Source: Planctomycetota bacterium (lineage in GTDB: Bacteria; Planctomycetota; Planctomycetia; Planctomycetales; Planctomycetaceae). From it: 22,065 bases of DNA. Where the stretch lies: assembly GCA_023417655.1 (NCBI GenBank), contig JAEZFD010000056.1, positions 1 to 22,065 of the forward strand, in the 5' to 3' direction. Below are positions 1 through 7,846 of this stretch, one piece after another (the first letter of the stretch is position 1; every line of letters starts with the position of its first letter). A model generated the notes under the pieces. The model did no database searches and was not told the DNA's origin. It saw only the letters and a list, made by a program, of their open reading frames with translations. Made by a program: the position numbers and the translations under genes.

Positions 1-1386
1 CACATCACGCCGCGCGATTGTGCCTTCTCCGGTCTTAAGAAAAACAAACGACTGCCCCATGTGATCCTGAATCGCTGACTGAGGAACCTGAATAACCTGA
101 TCAGTGTTGAGGTTCGGGAGGGTGACGGTCACGAACATCCCGGGCTTCAACAGTCTCTTCGGATTGTCAGCGACTGCCCGGAGTGAGAGAGTGCGTGTTA
201 CCTCTTGAACAACATCGCCGGTGTAGAAGACCTTGGCGGCGAACTGCTGATCTGGCCAGGCGTCGCACTTCACTTGAACGGTCTGATTTCCCAGTTGGCT
301 GAGGAGCGGAAGATGGGATTCATAGATGTCTGCGGTAATCCAGACTGTCGACAAATCCGCAATCGTCAGAATCTGGTTCTCCGGGCCGACACGTTCGAGC
401 AACACGACGTCCTTGGAAATCACTGTGCCGTCAAATGGAGCTCTGATCAGGTAATGAGCGAGTTCTTCACCCTGAGTTGCAGGATTAATCTCCTTGAGTT
501 GCTCCGGGGTGAATCCCAGAATTTTCAGATTGGCTTCTGACACAGCAACGCTGGTTTTCAACTCGGCAACCGTTTGCTCCGACATTCTGCTGACCTGCAC
601 AAGATCCTGAGCAACCTGTTCCAGAAGAGAAGTCATGACGGCGCTGGTGGCGTCTCGCTCGGCTTCAGCTTCGATGACCTGTCGCCCTGAAATTGCACCA
701 TCCTGAGACAAGGGAGAGAGTCGGCGCAGATTCCCCTGAGCCCGGAGAGAGGCGACATAAGCCGTCATTAGCTTCTCACGGTAATCCCCCATGGCGCGCT
801 CCCGGAATGCCGCCTCAATCTCCTCGATCGAAACCTGATCCCGCATCATCGAAATCAGAGCCAGTGTGTTTCGAGCAACATCCTGAGTCCACTCATTCTT
901 GGCTTCCGCAAACTTCAGATTCAGCCGATCCTGAAACAGCTGCAGCATGCCAGAGCCGACTTCCTGACTCTTCACCACAACCAGCGGTTCGTCGTCTTTG
1001 ACCTGCTGGCCGAAGCGGACATACACCGCGTCGACACGCCCGGAAACAATGGGATGAACGTGGGCGAGTCGATCTTCATTCAGCGCGACCTTGCCTGTGA
1101 GTTCGATCGCCTCCGCGAGAGGTGCCTTCGTCGCCGGCTCGACATGCAGTCCCGCCGCCGCCCACATCTCTGGGGGAAACTCGATGGAATCAGTGCCCTG
1201 ATCGGAGTTCGACTCATGCCGCGACGCAATAACTGTGGCCGTCGGATGTGCCTGATTTGCACCTGAAGCGGGTGCTTTCACAGAGGGACGCAGCACATTC
1301 CAGCCGACAATTCCGGCCAGCGCTCCTCCGACGAAGAGCAGCAGGGCCAGGCTGGCTCGGGCAAATGAAGCAGAGTGAGTTTTCAT
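1..1386 (-). CDS. RND efflux periplasmic adaptor (HlyD/CzcB/CusB-like), 3' end cut by window edge
   Basis: The first 462 codons are present, starting with ATG at 1386; the reading frame is still open at base 1. An N-terminal hydrophobic anchor or signal (about residues 11-29) is followed by a linker, then a lipoyl-half segment (HPIVSGRVDAVYVRFGQQV, about 111-129). A long helical hairpin region follows, then the second lipoyl half (LIRAPFDGTVISKDV) and a beta-barrel segment with TLSLRAVADNP and LLKPGMFVTV. That last pair is characteristic of CzcB/CusB-type adaptors, which link an inner-membrane RND pump to a TolC-like channel in the periplasm. The neighbouring His-rich exported protein on the same strand suggests metal cation efflux, but the substrate is inferred. 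No strong ribosome binding site is visible before the ATG. A TolC or RND gene could lie beyond the left edge. Confidence 0.9.
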   Translation of the reverse strand, partial: MKTHSASFARASLALLLFVGGALAGIVGWNVLRPSVKAPASGANQAHPTATVIASRHESNSDQGTDSIEFPPEMWAAAGLHVEPATKAPLAEAIELTGKVALNEDRLAHVHPIVSGRVDAVYVRFGQQVKDDEPLVVVKSQEVGSGMLQLFQDRLNLKFAEAKNEWTQDVARNTLALISMMRDQVSIEEIEAAFRERAMGDYREKLMTAYVASLRAQGNLRRLSPLSQDGAISGRQVIEAEAERDATSAVMTSLLEQVAQDLVQVSRMSEQTVAELKTSVAVSEANLKILGFTPEQLKEINPATQGEELAHYLIRAPFDGTVISKDVVLLERVGPENQILTIADLSTVWITADIYESHLPLLSQLGNQTVQVKCDAWPDQQFAAKVFYTGDVVQEVTRTLSLRAVADNPKRLLKPGMFVTVTLPNLNTDQVIQVPQSAIQDHMGQSFVFLKTGEGTIARRDV

Positions 1387-1696
1387 AGGACGACTCTTGA
1401 AGATTCGGTGTCTGGCCCCGGCTTTCTGCCTTCTTTCGAAGTGCAGTTCCGGCCGGATGGGTCACGCGTTCGAGGACTGGTGATTCCGGACGAAGTCCTC
1501 GCCGAGATTCGATGCACAGGAGAGTTTCAAATAACCACGTGCAGGACAGGCGCACGGGAAATGGCATTCGCAAAGCAGACATGCCGGGCAGATGCCGACC
1601 GACGGTAAGAATCAGGAACATTCCCATTGCCGACAGCGGACCATCGAGCTGCAACACGTCGGTCTCGACGCGACGTGGGGAAAGTTCAGAATCGCA
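1387..1696. other. 310-bp gap between His-rich gene and adaptor gene
   Basis: Open frames of 60-150 codons exist here on both strands, but none has a recognisable domain and those on the minus strand run through the adaptor gene out of frame. I see no RNA gene or clear terminator. The gap may contain a promoter for the adaptor or a decayed gene. Confidence 0.5.
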
Positions 1697-2302
1697 TCAA
1701 CACAGGCGTCGGCAGAGCACATCCTGCGGAGAGTGCGTCGGGAAGTAAGTCGCGAGAAACCCGGAGGCTTGAGAGAGATCCCAGTTAAGTCCGATGGACC
1801 GTGGCTCAACAGGAGTGAGACAGCTGATCTCAATCGCAGCACCAGCGTTCATCGGTGCTGTTGGAGCAACGAGGACGGGTGAGACGAGGTCCTGTGGAAT
1901 GACCGGATGTCCCGGTGGGAGCGAGTCATGCTCTCCGACTGGACCGCGGTGCGCCAACGTGACATGCCAGTGCCAGTGCCCGCACTCTGTTTTCGTCTCT
2001 CCCTGATGGTAGCGTGCCAGATGCTCGGCGAGCCCTGATCGCTTTAAGCCGCGTCGGTCCTGCCCGTGCCCATTCTGCCCGTGCCCATTCTGCCCGTGCC
2101 CGTTCTGCCCGTGCCCGTTCTGCCCGTGCCCGTTCTGAACGTGGTGTCCGTCGTGGTAGTGTCCCCAGACGATGGGTCCCTGCCAGAGCGACAAAATCAG
2201 CAGCAATCGAAAACCGATTGCGGCGACAATGCCACTTTGCTGCAGAAACGCGGACAACGGATGCACTCTTGGGAGGAAATCAGGGGGGAAGGAATATTCC
2301 AT
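1697..2302 (-). CDS. Histidine-rich exported or membrane-anchored protein with QNGHG tandem repeats
   Basis: A 201-residue protein starting with ATG at 2302. Residues about 24-47 form a hydrophobic segment (SGIVAAIGFRLLLILSLW then GPIVWG), which could be a signal peptide or anchor after an unusually long polar N-terminus. Directly after it comes a His-dense stretch (GHYHDGHH, residues 47-54) and five exact QNGHG units (residues 56-80). A second His/Cys cluster ECGHWHWH lies at about 106-113. The C-terminal half has no recognised domain. Histidine density next to a CzcB-like adaptor gene suggests periplasmic binding of Zn, Cu, Ni or Co, as inference only. The Asn codon changes from AAT to AAC across the repeat while the protein stays unchanged, which argues for selection on the protein and therefore for a real gene. 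Confidence 0.7.
   Translation of the reverse strand: MEYSFPPDFLPRVHPLSAFLQQSGIVAAIGFRLLLILSLWQGPIVWGHYHDGHHVQNGHGQNGHGQNGHGQNGHGQNGHGQDRRGLKRSGLAEHLARYHQGETKTECGHWHWHVTLAHRGPVGEHDSLPPGHPVIPQDLVSPVLVAPTAPMNAGAAIEISCLTPVEPRSIGLNWDLSQASGFLATYFPTHSPQDVLCRRLC
2061..2137 (-). repeat. 15-bp tandem repeat, five units, coding for QNGHG
   Basis: On the plus strand the unit is TGCCCGTGCCCATTC (two copies, from 2061) and then TGCCCGTGCCCGTTC (three copies, to 2135). The period of 15 keeps the coding frame, so a copy-number change would alter only the length of the His-rich tract. Confidence 0.95.
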
Positions 2303-2600
2303 CCTAGGCCAAGCAGTTCAGTACTGTCAAATTTAGCGATGTTAAATTCAGCACACGAGCAAATTCAGGGCACCGGACCCCACACGCACGAGCTCATTCT
2401 CGGGAGACTTTTCCCACTCCTGAGTCTGCTTCGAGATTTCCCCACCTCCCAGTTCAGATTTCTCAAACAGATTCGATTCCGGCAGCGTACCAATTGATGT
2501 TTCGTCACCATTTTGCGACGTTCCCTACTCCGCTTCCAAATGTTTTGGATTCAAGTGCTTTCGGCGTTCCCCTCAGAGACCTCTGGGACATCTCTCATCG
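2303..2600. promoter_or_regulatory. Divergent intergenic region with AAATTCAG-like direct repeats
   Basis: This region lies between the His-rich gene (minus) and the first GspF gene (plus), so it should hold promoters for both. Three related direct repeats, AAATTTAGC (2329-2337), AAATTCAGC (2344-2352) and AAATTCAGG (2361-2369), sit 27-67 bases upstream of the His-rich start, spaced 15 and 17 bases apart. They could be operator sites. No clear -35/-10 pair was identified and no small gene was seen. Confidence 0.3.
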
Positions 2601-3629
2601 ATGGCAAGCTCCACACTTTCCCCAGCCGAAGTCGCGCAGCTTGGAGAAGAACTGCAGCTGATGCTGCGGGCGGGAGTCCCGATTGACATCGGTCTTAAAG
2701 GCCTCGTCGGCACGACAACCGGGCGGCTAAGTGACGTCGCGGGTCGACTCTCGAAGCGGCTGGAGTCCGGGCAGTCATTGGCGGCGGCGATGGAAGAAGA
2801 ATCGTCTCTGCCTGCAAACCTGAAATCGATTCTCATCGCAGGCTCACGAGTTGGCCGGTCCGAGGAAGCATTGCAGGATCTGGTCGACATGTCATTTGCA
2901 TTGTCGAGCATTCAGGCGGCGTTCTATCGGGGACTGATTTATCCCTTCGTCCTGCTGATCGGGACGGCGGCTCTGTGTCTCCTCTGTCTGACGGTCCTGC
3001 TGCCTCGTGTTATCGACACATACGAACTCCTTCGGGTTCCGCTCCCCTTCTTTTTGGCGATTTGGCTTCCCATCGCGGCTTCCGAAATCGGACTGGTGAT
3101 TCTCGGAATTGCAGCAATTGCCATCCTCATTGCGGCGCGCTGGTTCGGAATCGGTGCCCGACTGAGTCACTGGCTCGGATGGAAACGGGTGGAAGCCGAC
3201 CTGGCTGCCGCGCAGACCGCCCAGCTGCTGTCTCTTTTGACGAAGTATGACGTTCCACTTCCAGAGGCACTGGAGATCGCTGCGGCACAACCGCGCATGC
3301 CGAAATGGTCGGAGAGCCTGAAACAGATTCAGGCAGCGATCCACAAGGGCGAGACTCTGAATCAGGCGTCCTTGGAACGGAGGGGGCTACCCTCGTTTTT
3401 AGCATGGCTGATTGAGTCAGGTGTCCGGGAAGGAACGCTGCCGGCAACATTGTCAGATGCCGCGAATTTCTATCGGACGCGAGGCCTGCGTCGCGCTGGC
3501 TTCCTGCAGAAGGCGATTCCCCGGATTCTGATTCTCGTCGTGGGTGGAGGCGTCACTCTGATTTACGGAATCGCTGTATTCGGGACACTCTCCCATCTCT
3601 GGATCGGTGTCGGAGAGACCCGCTTATGA
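2601..3629 (+). CDS. GspF-family type II secretion / pilus inner-membrane protein, copy 1
   Basis: A 342-residue protein with the usual two-repeat GspF architecture. The first cytoplasmic helical domain (about 13-105, with RLESGQSLAAAMEEE and an IAGSRVGRSEEAL segment) leads into a membrane helix (about 111-135) ending in LPRVID. Another hydrophobic region follows (about 150-180). The second domain (about 203-300, with GETLNQASLERRGLP and ESGVREGTLPATL) leads into a final membrane helix (about 305-328). GspF/PilC proteins form the inner-membrane platform for pseudopilus or pilus assembly and bind the GspE ATPase. It is shorter at the N-terminus than typical GspF (about 400 residues), with little ahead of the first helical domain. 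It is the first gene of the plus-strand block and overlaps the next by ATGA. No strong ribosome binding site is visible. Confidence 0.88.
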   Translation: MASSTLSPAEVAQLGEELQLMLRAGVPIDIGLKGLVGTTTGRLSDVAGRLSKRLESGQSLAAAMEEESSLPANLKSILIAGSRVGRSEEALQDLVDMSFALSSIQAAFYRGLIYPFVLLIGTAALCLLCLTVLLPRVIDTYELLRVPLPFFLAIWLPIAASEIGLVILGIAAIAILIAARWFGIGARLSHWLGWKRVEADLAAAQTAQLLSLLTKYDVPLPEALEIAAAQPRMPKWSESLKQIQAAIHKGETLNQASLERRGLPSFLAWLIESGVREGTLPATLSDAANFYRTRGLRRAGFLQKAIPRILILVVGGGVTLIYGIAVFGTLSHLWIGVGETRL

Positions 3630-4633
3630 TCGATCATCGAACCGACGAACTCACTCAAACGCCCTCTTCAGGTCCTCCACTCTGGATCGGTTTACGATCT
3701 GCCGCAGAGGAGCTGCCTCCCGGTCGCGATCGTGAGGAACTGTTGAAGATCTCTCGCCTTCTGGAACGCGGGGAGAGTCTCGACGTCCTCAACACGGGAT
3801 CCTCTCCGTCCCCGCTCGTAATGGCGATTCAAGCCGGGATGGATGGCCACCGACTCGCCCAGTTCTTGAAGATCTATCTGGGCGCCGATCAGGAGATCCG
3901 AGAGCTTTGGCGGCGTATCTGGCTGAACCTGATGTATCCAACCTTGATGGCGACCGCACTTTTTACACTGCTCTCGTTGTTCATTCTCTTCAATATACAG
4001 ACGTATAAAAACATCTTTTACGACTTTGGCGTTGAACTTCCCTGGATAACACAGGTCCTGATCGTCGTCGGGGACTTCTGGTATCACTGGTGGCCATTCA
4101 TGCTTGTGTGCATTGTCAGCTTACTGATCCTTCTCTGTTTCCTGTATTCCACCCGGACCCGGGCTGCAACGATGCGGTTCGTTCATGGCATCCCGCTGCT
4201 CGGACGTGCGACGTGGATGACAGGTCTCGCGGAACTCACTGAATTGCTGGCTCTTTACATCGATGCGAACATCCCGTTACCGCAGGCAGCTCGGGCGCTT
4301 TCTCGAACACTTCACAATGGATCCATCCGTGTCGCAATGAAGGACCTTGCTGATCGGATCGAGTCCGGTCAGTCTGTCGCGGACGCAGCAAGACAGTTTA
4401 AGAATTGGCCCGTCGAGTTGATTCGTGTCTTTGAGATGCCTGAATCAGAAGATGCGATTGCTGAAGGCCTGAGAATCCAATCACAGGTATTCGCAGCACG
4501 GGCTGGGGCGAATCTGGCACAATTCCGCTTTGCGATCGAGCCCACAATTTTCCTGATGATCTTCATCTCGGCGTTTCTGATCGTGACCGCCTTGTTTTTC
4601 CCGCAGGTTCGGCTCCTCAACGACTTATCCTGA
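3626..4633 (+). CDS. GspF-family type II secretion / pilus inner-membrane protein, copy 2 (diverged)
   Basis: A 335-residue membrane protein whose ATG overlaps the previous stop as ATGA, implying translational coupling. The first half is diverged, but the hallmark membrane segment is clear: about 100-122, then FNIQTYKNIFYDFGVELPW, matching the GspF post-helix region (IPKF...F...LP). A second hydrophobic stretch spans about 150-174. The second F domain (about 198-300) contains YIDANIPLPQAARALS and RIESGQSVADAA and precedes a terminal helix (about 305-325). Low similarity to copies 1 and 3 suggests old paralogues with separate roles, perhaps a heteromeric platform. A 131-bp gap with no recognisable gene separates it from copy 3. 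Confidence 0.85.
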   Translation: MIDHRTDELTQTPSSGPPLWIGLRSAAEELPPGRDREELLKISRLLERGESLDVLNTGSSPSPLVMAIQAGMDGHRLAQFLKIYLGADQEIRELWRRIWLNLMYPTLMATALFTLLSLFILFNIQTYKNIFYDFGVELPWITQVLIVVGDFWYHWWPFMLVCIVSLLILLCFLYSTRTRAATMRFVHGIPLLGRATWMTGLAELTELLALYIDANIPLPQAARALSRTLHNGSIRVAMKDLADRIESGQSVADAARQFKNWPVELIRVFEMPESEDAIAEGLRIQSQVFAARAGANLAQFRFAIEPTIFLMIFISAFLIVTALFFPQVRLLNDLS

Positions 4634-4764
4634 GAAATTGTAATGCAGGAAACGCATCGCTGATCTGAACAGAAATCACATTCGACATCGCGCTTGGAAA
4701 ATGGTCGCAACTCGAACCGAGATTCCATCCTTCGCTTCGCAAACTGCATAGGGAACAGAGACAC

Positions 4765-6261
4765 GTGGAAATCCTGCTGATGACCGTGGCAATTCCCTCG
4801 CTGGGGCTCCTGATGGTGCTGTGCTGTCGCGTGCTGACCAATGCGGCAACACTCGACACCGTTGAGCGCTATCAGAAATACCTGCGCGCCATCAGCGTCA
4901 TGATGTTGCTGTGCATCGGCGGACTGTTGACGATTGCACTCATCGATCAGCTGAACGCTTCCCCTGGCTGGGACTTTGTCCTTCTCGGCTGGCAGCTGTT
5001 GCGAATCGCTGTCATGGTCATCCTGTTCATCGTTGCCAACGTCGCCTGGAAGATCGGCAGTTCCCCAGTCGAGCTTCGTCCGTCCGTATCAAAGCTGGCA
5101 ATTCGTTCTCGTCAATTGAAATGGCTCTGGGTGGGGAGTCTGTTTGTAACGGCCCTTCCTGTCCTGATCTTCGGCCTGGCTCCGCTGGTCTACCTGTGGG
5201 TTCTGACGTCAGTTGACTTTGCCTATCAAAATCTGATTGTGAGGGTCCGTCGGTCCCGCCTGCTCTGGGCGCTGGCGATTGGGACGCGTGTTCAGAAGCC
5301 GCTGCATCTTGAGATTCTGCAGCTGGCGAAATCGGAAGATGACCGCCAGCAGGCGAAACTCCTGCGACTTGCCGCTTCGCTGGAGGAAGGCAATTCTCTC
5401 TCCCGGGCGTTGGCGAGCGTGCCGGGGCTTCTCCCGGTCGATGTCATCTCCGTGGTCAGCGCTGCGGAAGGGACGTCTCAGCTTCCGGAAGCTCTGCTGA
5501 CTCTCGCGCGACAGCAATCCCATCGCTGGGGTCGCGATTTTTCTTTGGAGGAAAACATCAACGGGCTGATGCTGTATACAGTGGCGTGTTTGTCGCTCTG
5601 CACGGTCGTTATCAGTTTCGTGATGTACTACATCATCCCCAAGTTTAAAGCGATTATGAATGATTTCGGCGTTGACGCCTCGCCATCGTTTCTGCTGCTG
5701 CTCGGGCTTTCCGATTTCTTCACGTCCTATTGGTTCCTGACGCTCCCACTCATTCCTGCTGCGTTGCTGGCATTGTACTTGTTAATGTTAATCTGCGATG
5801 GATACGACGGACGGTACATGAAACGGCTGAACTCGCTCTGGCCGCGACTCCAGGCTCCCCGGTTGCTGAGAAGTCTTGCGATTGCGATTCGGGCAAACGC
5901 GCAACCCGACGACGTCCTGTCTGCATACGCGTTCAGCGAGAAACCGACTCTCGAACATCAGCGACTGCAACGGGTCCAGATGCGACTCGCCTCAGGTGAA
6001 ACACTTGGTGGGGCACTGTTTGACGAGGGCTACCTGAATCAGCGGGAATACAAGGCGATTGATGTCGCCGCCGGAAGAGGACATCTTGCCTGGGCTCTGG
6101 ACAGCATTGCCCGCCGCATCGAGTTGTCCCGTTACAATCGAACGCGCTGGATCCTCGAGTTTGCAAGACCGACGATCATCCTCCTGTTGGGGGTCATCGT
6201 CTTGCTGTTTTGTGTCGCCATCCTGAGTCTCTTCGTCAAAGTCGTTGGGGATCTCGCATGA
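4765..6261 (+). CDS. GspF-family membrane protein, copy 3, with an N-terminal multi-helix extension
   Basis: A 498-residue protein. GTG at 4765 is preceded by GGGAACAGAG, so I prefer it over the in-frame ATG at 4780. Residues about 4-150 hold four predicted membrane helices (about 4-22, 42-60, 71-95, 120-149) not present in ordinary GspF. The F domain proper follows: first repeat about 166-292 with SLEEGNSLSRALASVPG and the classic YYIIPKFKAIMNDFGV (about 288-303), a hydrophobic block about 322-344, then a second repeat about 366-495 with ANAQPDDVLSAYAF, LASGETLGGALFDEG and a final helix about 468-490. The role is probably the inner-membrane platform of a T2SS/T4P-like machine; the function of the extension is unknown. 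Its stop overlaps the next ATG (ATGA). Confidence 0.88.
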   Translation: MEILLMTVAIPSLGLLMVLCCRVLTNAATLDTVERYQKYLRAISVMMLLCIGGLLTIALIDQLNASPGWDFVLLGWQLLRIAVMVILFIVANVAWKIGSSPVELRPSVSKLAIRSRQLKWLWVGSLFVTALPVLIFGLAPLVYLWVLTSVDFAYQNLIVRVRRSRLLWALAIGTRVQKPLHLEILQLAKSEDDRQQAKLLRLAASLEEGNSLSRALASVPGLLPVDVISVVSAAEGTSQLPEALLTLARQQSHRWGRDFSLEENINGLMLYTVACLSLCTVVISFVMYYIIPKFKAIMNDFGVDASPSFLLLLGLSDFFTSYWFLTLPLIPAALLALYLLMLICDGYDGRYMKRLNSLWPRLQAPRLLRSLAIAIRANAQPDDVLSAYAFSEKPTLEHQRLQRVQMRLASGETLGGALFDEGYLNQREYKAIDVAAGRGHLAWALDSIARRIELSRYNRTRWILEFARPTIILLLGVIVLLFCVAILSLFVKVVGDLA

Positions 6262-6728
6262 AGGCCTCGTTCCGGTCAACCCGTTCGCGTAGCAACGGCT
6301 TCACTGTCATGGAATGTATCGTGGCAGTTTCGCTGCTTGCGATCTTTTCCGGCACCCTGTTTCCGATGATCGCGCGAATCCAGGGGGTGAAAGCAGAGCA
6401 GGCGCGACGCCAGGCTGCCCTGATCGAGCTGCGAAATCTCATTGAGCTCACTGCGACCGACGCGAACCAACCGCCCGAGCTGTCGCCGGACTTCAAAAAG
6501 CGGCATCCCGGCATGGAACTTAAAACGGAACTACTGGCAAGGGAGATGACCCCTGCCGGCGAATGGCGTTCTTATTCCTTGCACTGGAAGAATGAATCTG
6601 GTCAACCGGCCCGCCCTGTTGAGTTGCGGTTCTGGAGGCCTGCTGAAGAGGGAACTCAACAACAGGATGCAGCAACCGCTTCAGCCCCGACAGAGTCAGC
6701 CGTCAACACTGTCGCGGAGGGAACATGA
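6258..6728 (+). CDS. Pseudopilin-like protein with type IV prepilin leader
   Basis: A 156-residue protein. I place the start at ATG 6258, which overlaps the upstream stop as ATGA; a longer in-frame start at 6210 would give an N-terminus inside copy 3 of GspF and a leader that is too long. The short basic leader (residues 1-14) ends in SNG, followed by FTVMEC: cleavage would be after Gly14 with Glu at mature position +5. A hydrophobic helix (about 20-38, IVAVSLLAIFSGTLFPMIA) follows, as in GspH/I/J-type minor pseudopilins. The C-terminal part is polar, with an Ala/Thr/Gln-rich tail. It would be cleaved and methylated by a prepilin peptidase not present here. Which minor pseudopilin it is cannot be assigned. 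Confidence 0.85.
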   Translation: MKASFRSTRSRSNGFTVMECIVAVSLLAIFSGTLFPMIARIQGVKAEQARRQAALIELRNLIELTATDANQPPELSPDFKKRHPGMELKTELLAREMTPAGEWRSYSLHWKNESGQPARPVELRFWRPAEEGTQQQDAATASAPTESAVNTVAEGT

Positions 6729-7294
6729 GGTCACTACGACAGAGTGTCGCCGTCGTGGCAGTTCAACGGCGGGGAATCACATTGATTGAGTGCGCCACGG
6801 TCATTTCACTGATTGCGGCCATCGGCGTCATGTCGATTCAGTCACTCGCTTCCATCATGGAGATGAGCCGTAAGAACAGCGAACAGGCATCCACCCTCGA
6901 ACGGCTCGCTCGCCTGCAGAACCAGTTCCGGCAAGACGTTCATCTCGCAAGACAGATGGAGGCGGGAGAGAATCTGAACGCTGCGACTCGCATAGAACTA
7001 ATTCTTTCTTCGGATCTCAAAGTCACTTACGATGCGAACGAACAGGGAATCAGTCGCCAGCAGAGTGGCTCCGTAAACCGGAAGGAATTCTTCGCATTTC
7101 CCGGCACAAACGCAACCTTTTCACGAGAAGGCGACATCGTCGCTCTGACCGTGAATGCGATCGCCGCCGGACTCGCTTTCTCCCCGAAAATGAAATCACC
7201 CGGAACTGATGTTCCGGTGAAACTGGTCGCCCGTATCGGGTACGCCAATCGGCATGAGAATCGGAATTCATCGACAGGGAAGGAGCAGAATTAA
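6725..7294 (+). CDS. Pseudopilin-like protein, GspH/GspJ-type
   Basis: A 189-residue protein, again joined to the previous gene by an ATGA overlap. The leader ends in QRRG, followed by ITLIECATVISLIAAIG: cleavage after Gly17 with Glu22 at +5, then a hydrophobic helix to about residue 42. The rest of the protein (EQASTLERLARLQNQFRQDVHLA and beyond) resembles the GspJ/PilW-like layout in which an extended N-terminal helix leads to a globular beta domain. It is expected to be part of the pseudopilus tip. Assignment to a specific minor pseudopilin is inference. Confidence 0.83.
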   Translation: MRSLRQSVAVVAVQRRGITLIECATVISLIAAIGVMSIQSLASIMEMSRKNSEQASTLERLARLQNQFRQDVHLARQMEAGENLNAATRIELILSSDLKVTYDANEQGISRQQSGSVNRKEFFAFPGTNATFSREGDIVALTVNAIAAGLAFSPKMKSPGTDVPVKLVARIGYANRHENRNSSTGKEQN

Positions 7295-7758
7295 TGCAGA
7301 ATCCTGTTCGCGATCCTGCGAGATCTCCTCGTCATGGTATGGCGATGATCACCGCTTTGACGAGCGTGTTGGTCGCCGCAACGATCACCCTCGGGATGGC
7401 GAGAGCCATTCTGACAGAGCAACGGGAACTCGAGCGTCGGGAACTGTTATCGCAGGCCGAGTTGTATGCTCAGGCCGGATTCGATCGGGCAGCCGTGCTG
7501 CTGAAGGATGACCCGAAGCTCCAGGAGATCCCTGCCTGGACACCCGGCTTGAAGGGCGACCTGGGCAAGTTGGAAATCTCGTATTCACTGGAGAACGGGT
7601 CTCGGGAGGACACCAAATTCGTGTCGGTGATCGCAGAAATTTCCAGTCAATCCGGGACTTCGGTGCGTAACTTCTTCCGGGGTGAAATCACTCAGCCTTC
7701 TCCGCCAGAAGATGAGAACCCCGTTCCCTCGGAAAATAATGATGCCGATTCGAACTGA
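7294..7758 (+). CDS. PilX/GspK-like minor pilin
   Basis: A 154-residue protein whose ATG shares the last base of the previous stop (TAATG). The N-terminus RHGMAMITALTSVLVAATITLG fits the PilX N-terminal pattern: a basic leader, Gly15, and a hydrophobic helix (about 16-38) followed by EQRELERRELLSQAELYAQAGFDRA. Position +5 is Thr, not Glu. Lack of the +5 Glu is known for GspK, which sits at the pseudopilus tip and nucleates the complex. At 154 residues it is much shorter than GspK (usually about 300) and seems to lack the large inserted helical domain, so it may be a reduced GspK or a PilX-like protein. The acidic, Pro/Asn-rich C-terminus looks disordered. Confidence 0.75.
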   Translation: MQNPVRDPARSPRHGMAMITALTSVLVAATITLGMARAILTEQRELERRELLSQAELYAQAGFDRAAVLLKDDPKLQEIPAWTPGLKGDLGKLEISYSLENGSREDTKFVSVIAEISSQSGTSVRNFFRGEITQPSPPEDENPVPSENNDADSN

Positions 7759-7800
7759 AATTGGCTGCCGCAGCAATTGACCTATTCGATGAAATCCTCA

Positions 7801-7815
7801 TGAGCAAGTTGCTCA
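7801..7815. promoter_or_regulatory. Perfect 7+1+7 dyad TGAGCAA G TTGCTCA
   Basis: A perfect inverted repeat with a one-base centre lies in the 88-bp gap before the DUF1559 gene, 31 bases ahead of its ATG. A one-base loop is too tight for an RNA hairpin, so a DNA-binding dyad is likelier than a terminator. It may mark a separate control point for the DUF1559 gene within the block. Confidence 0.35.
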
Positions 7816-7846
7816 CAATGACCGGGATCATCCAGCCAGGACTACC

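Noticed and set aside
1214..1657. Minus-strand frame of 147 codons overlapping the adaptor gene
   Set aside because: It runs through the adaptor coding region in another frame and lacks any recognised domain.
2061..2137. Short regular repeats that could suggest a CRISPR array
   Set aside because: Units are directly tandem with a period of 15 and no spacers; they encode a pentapeptide repeat in frame.
2014..2307. Plus-strand open frame rich in Ala-Arg-Ser repeats over the tandem repeat
   Set aside because: It is the antisense shadow of the His-rich protein gene; the repeat unit of 15 bases keeps all frames open and this product has no signal or domain.
6210..6257. Longer start for the first pseudopilin gene
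   Set aside because: It would lie within the GspF copy 3 coding sequence and make the prepilin leader too long; the ATGA overlap at 6258 fits the pattern of the block.
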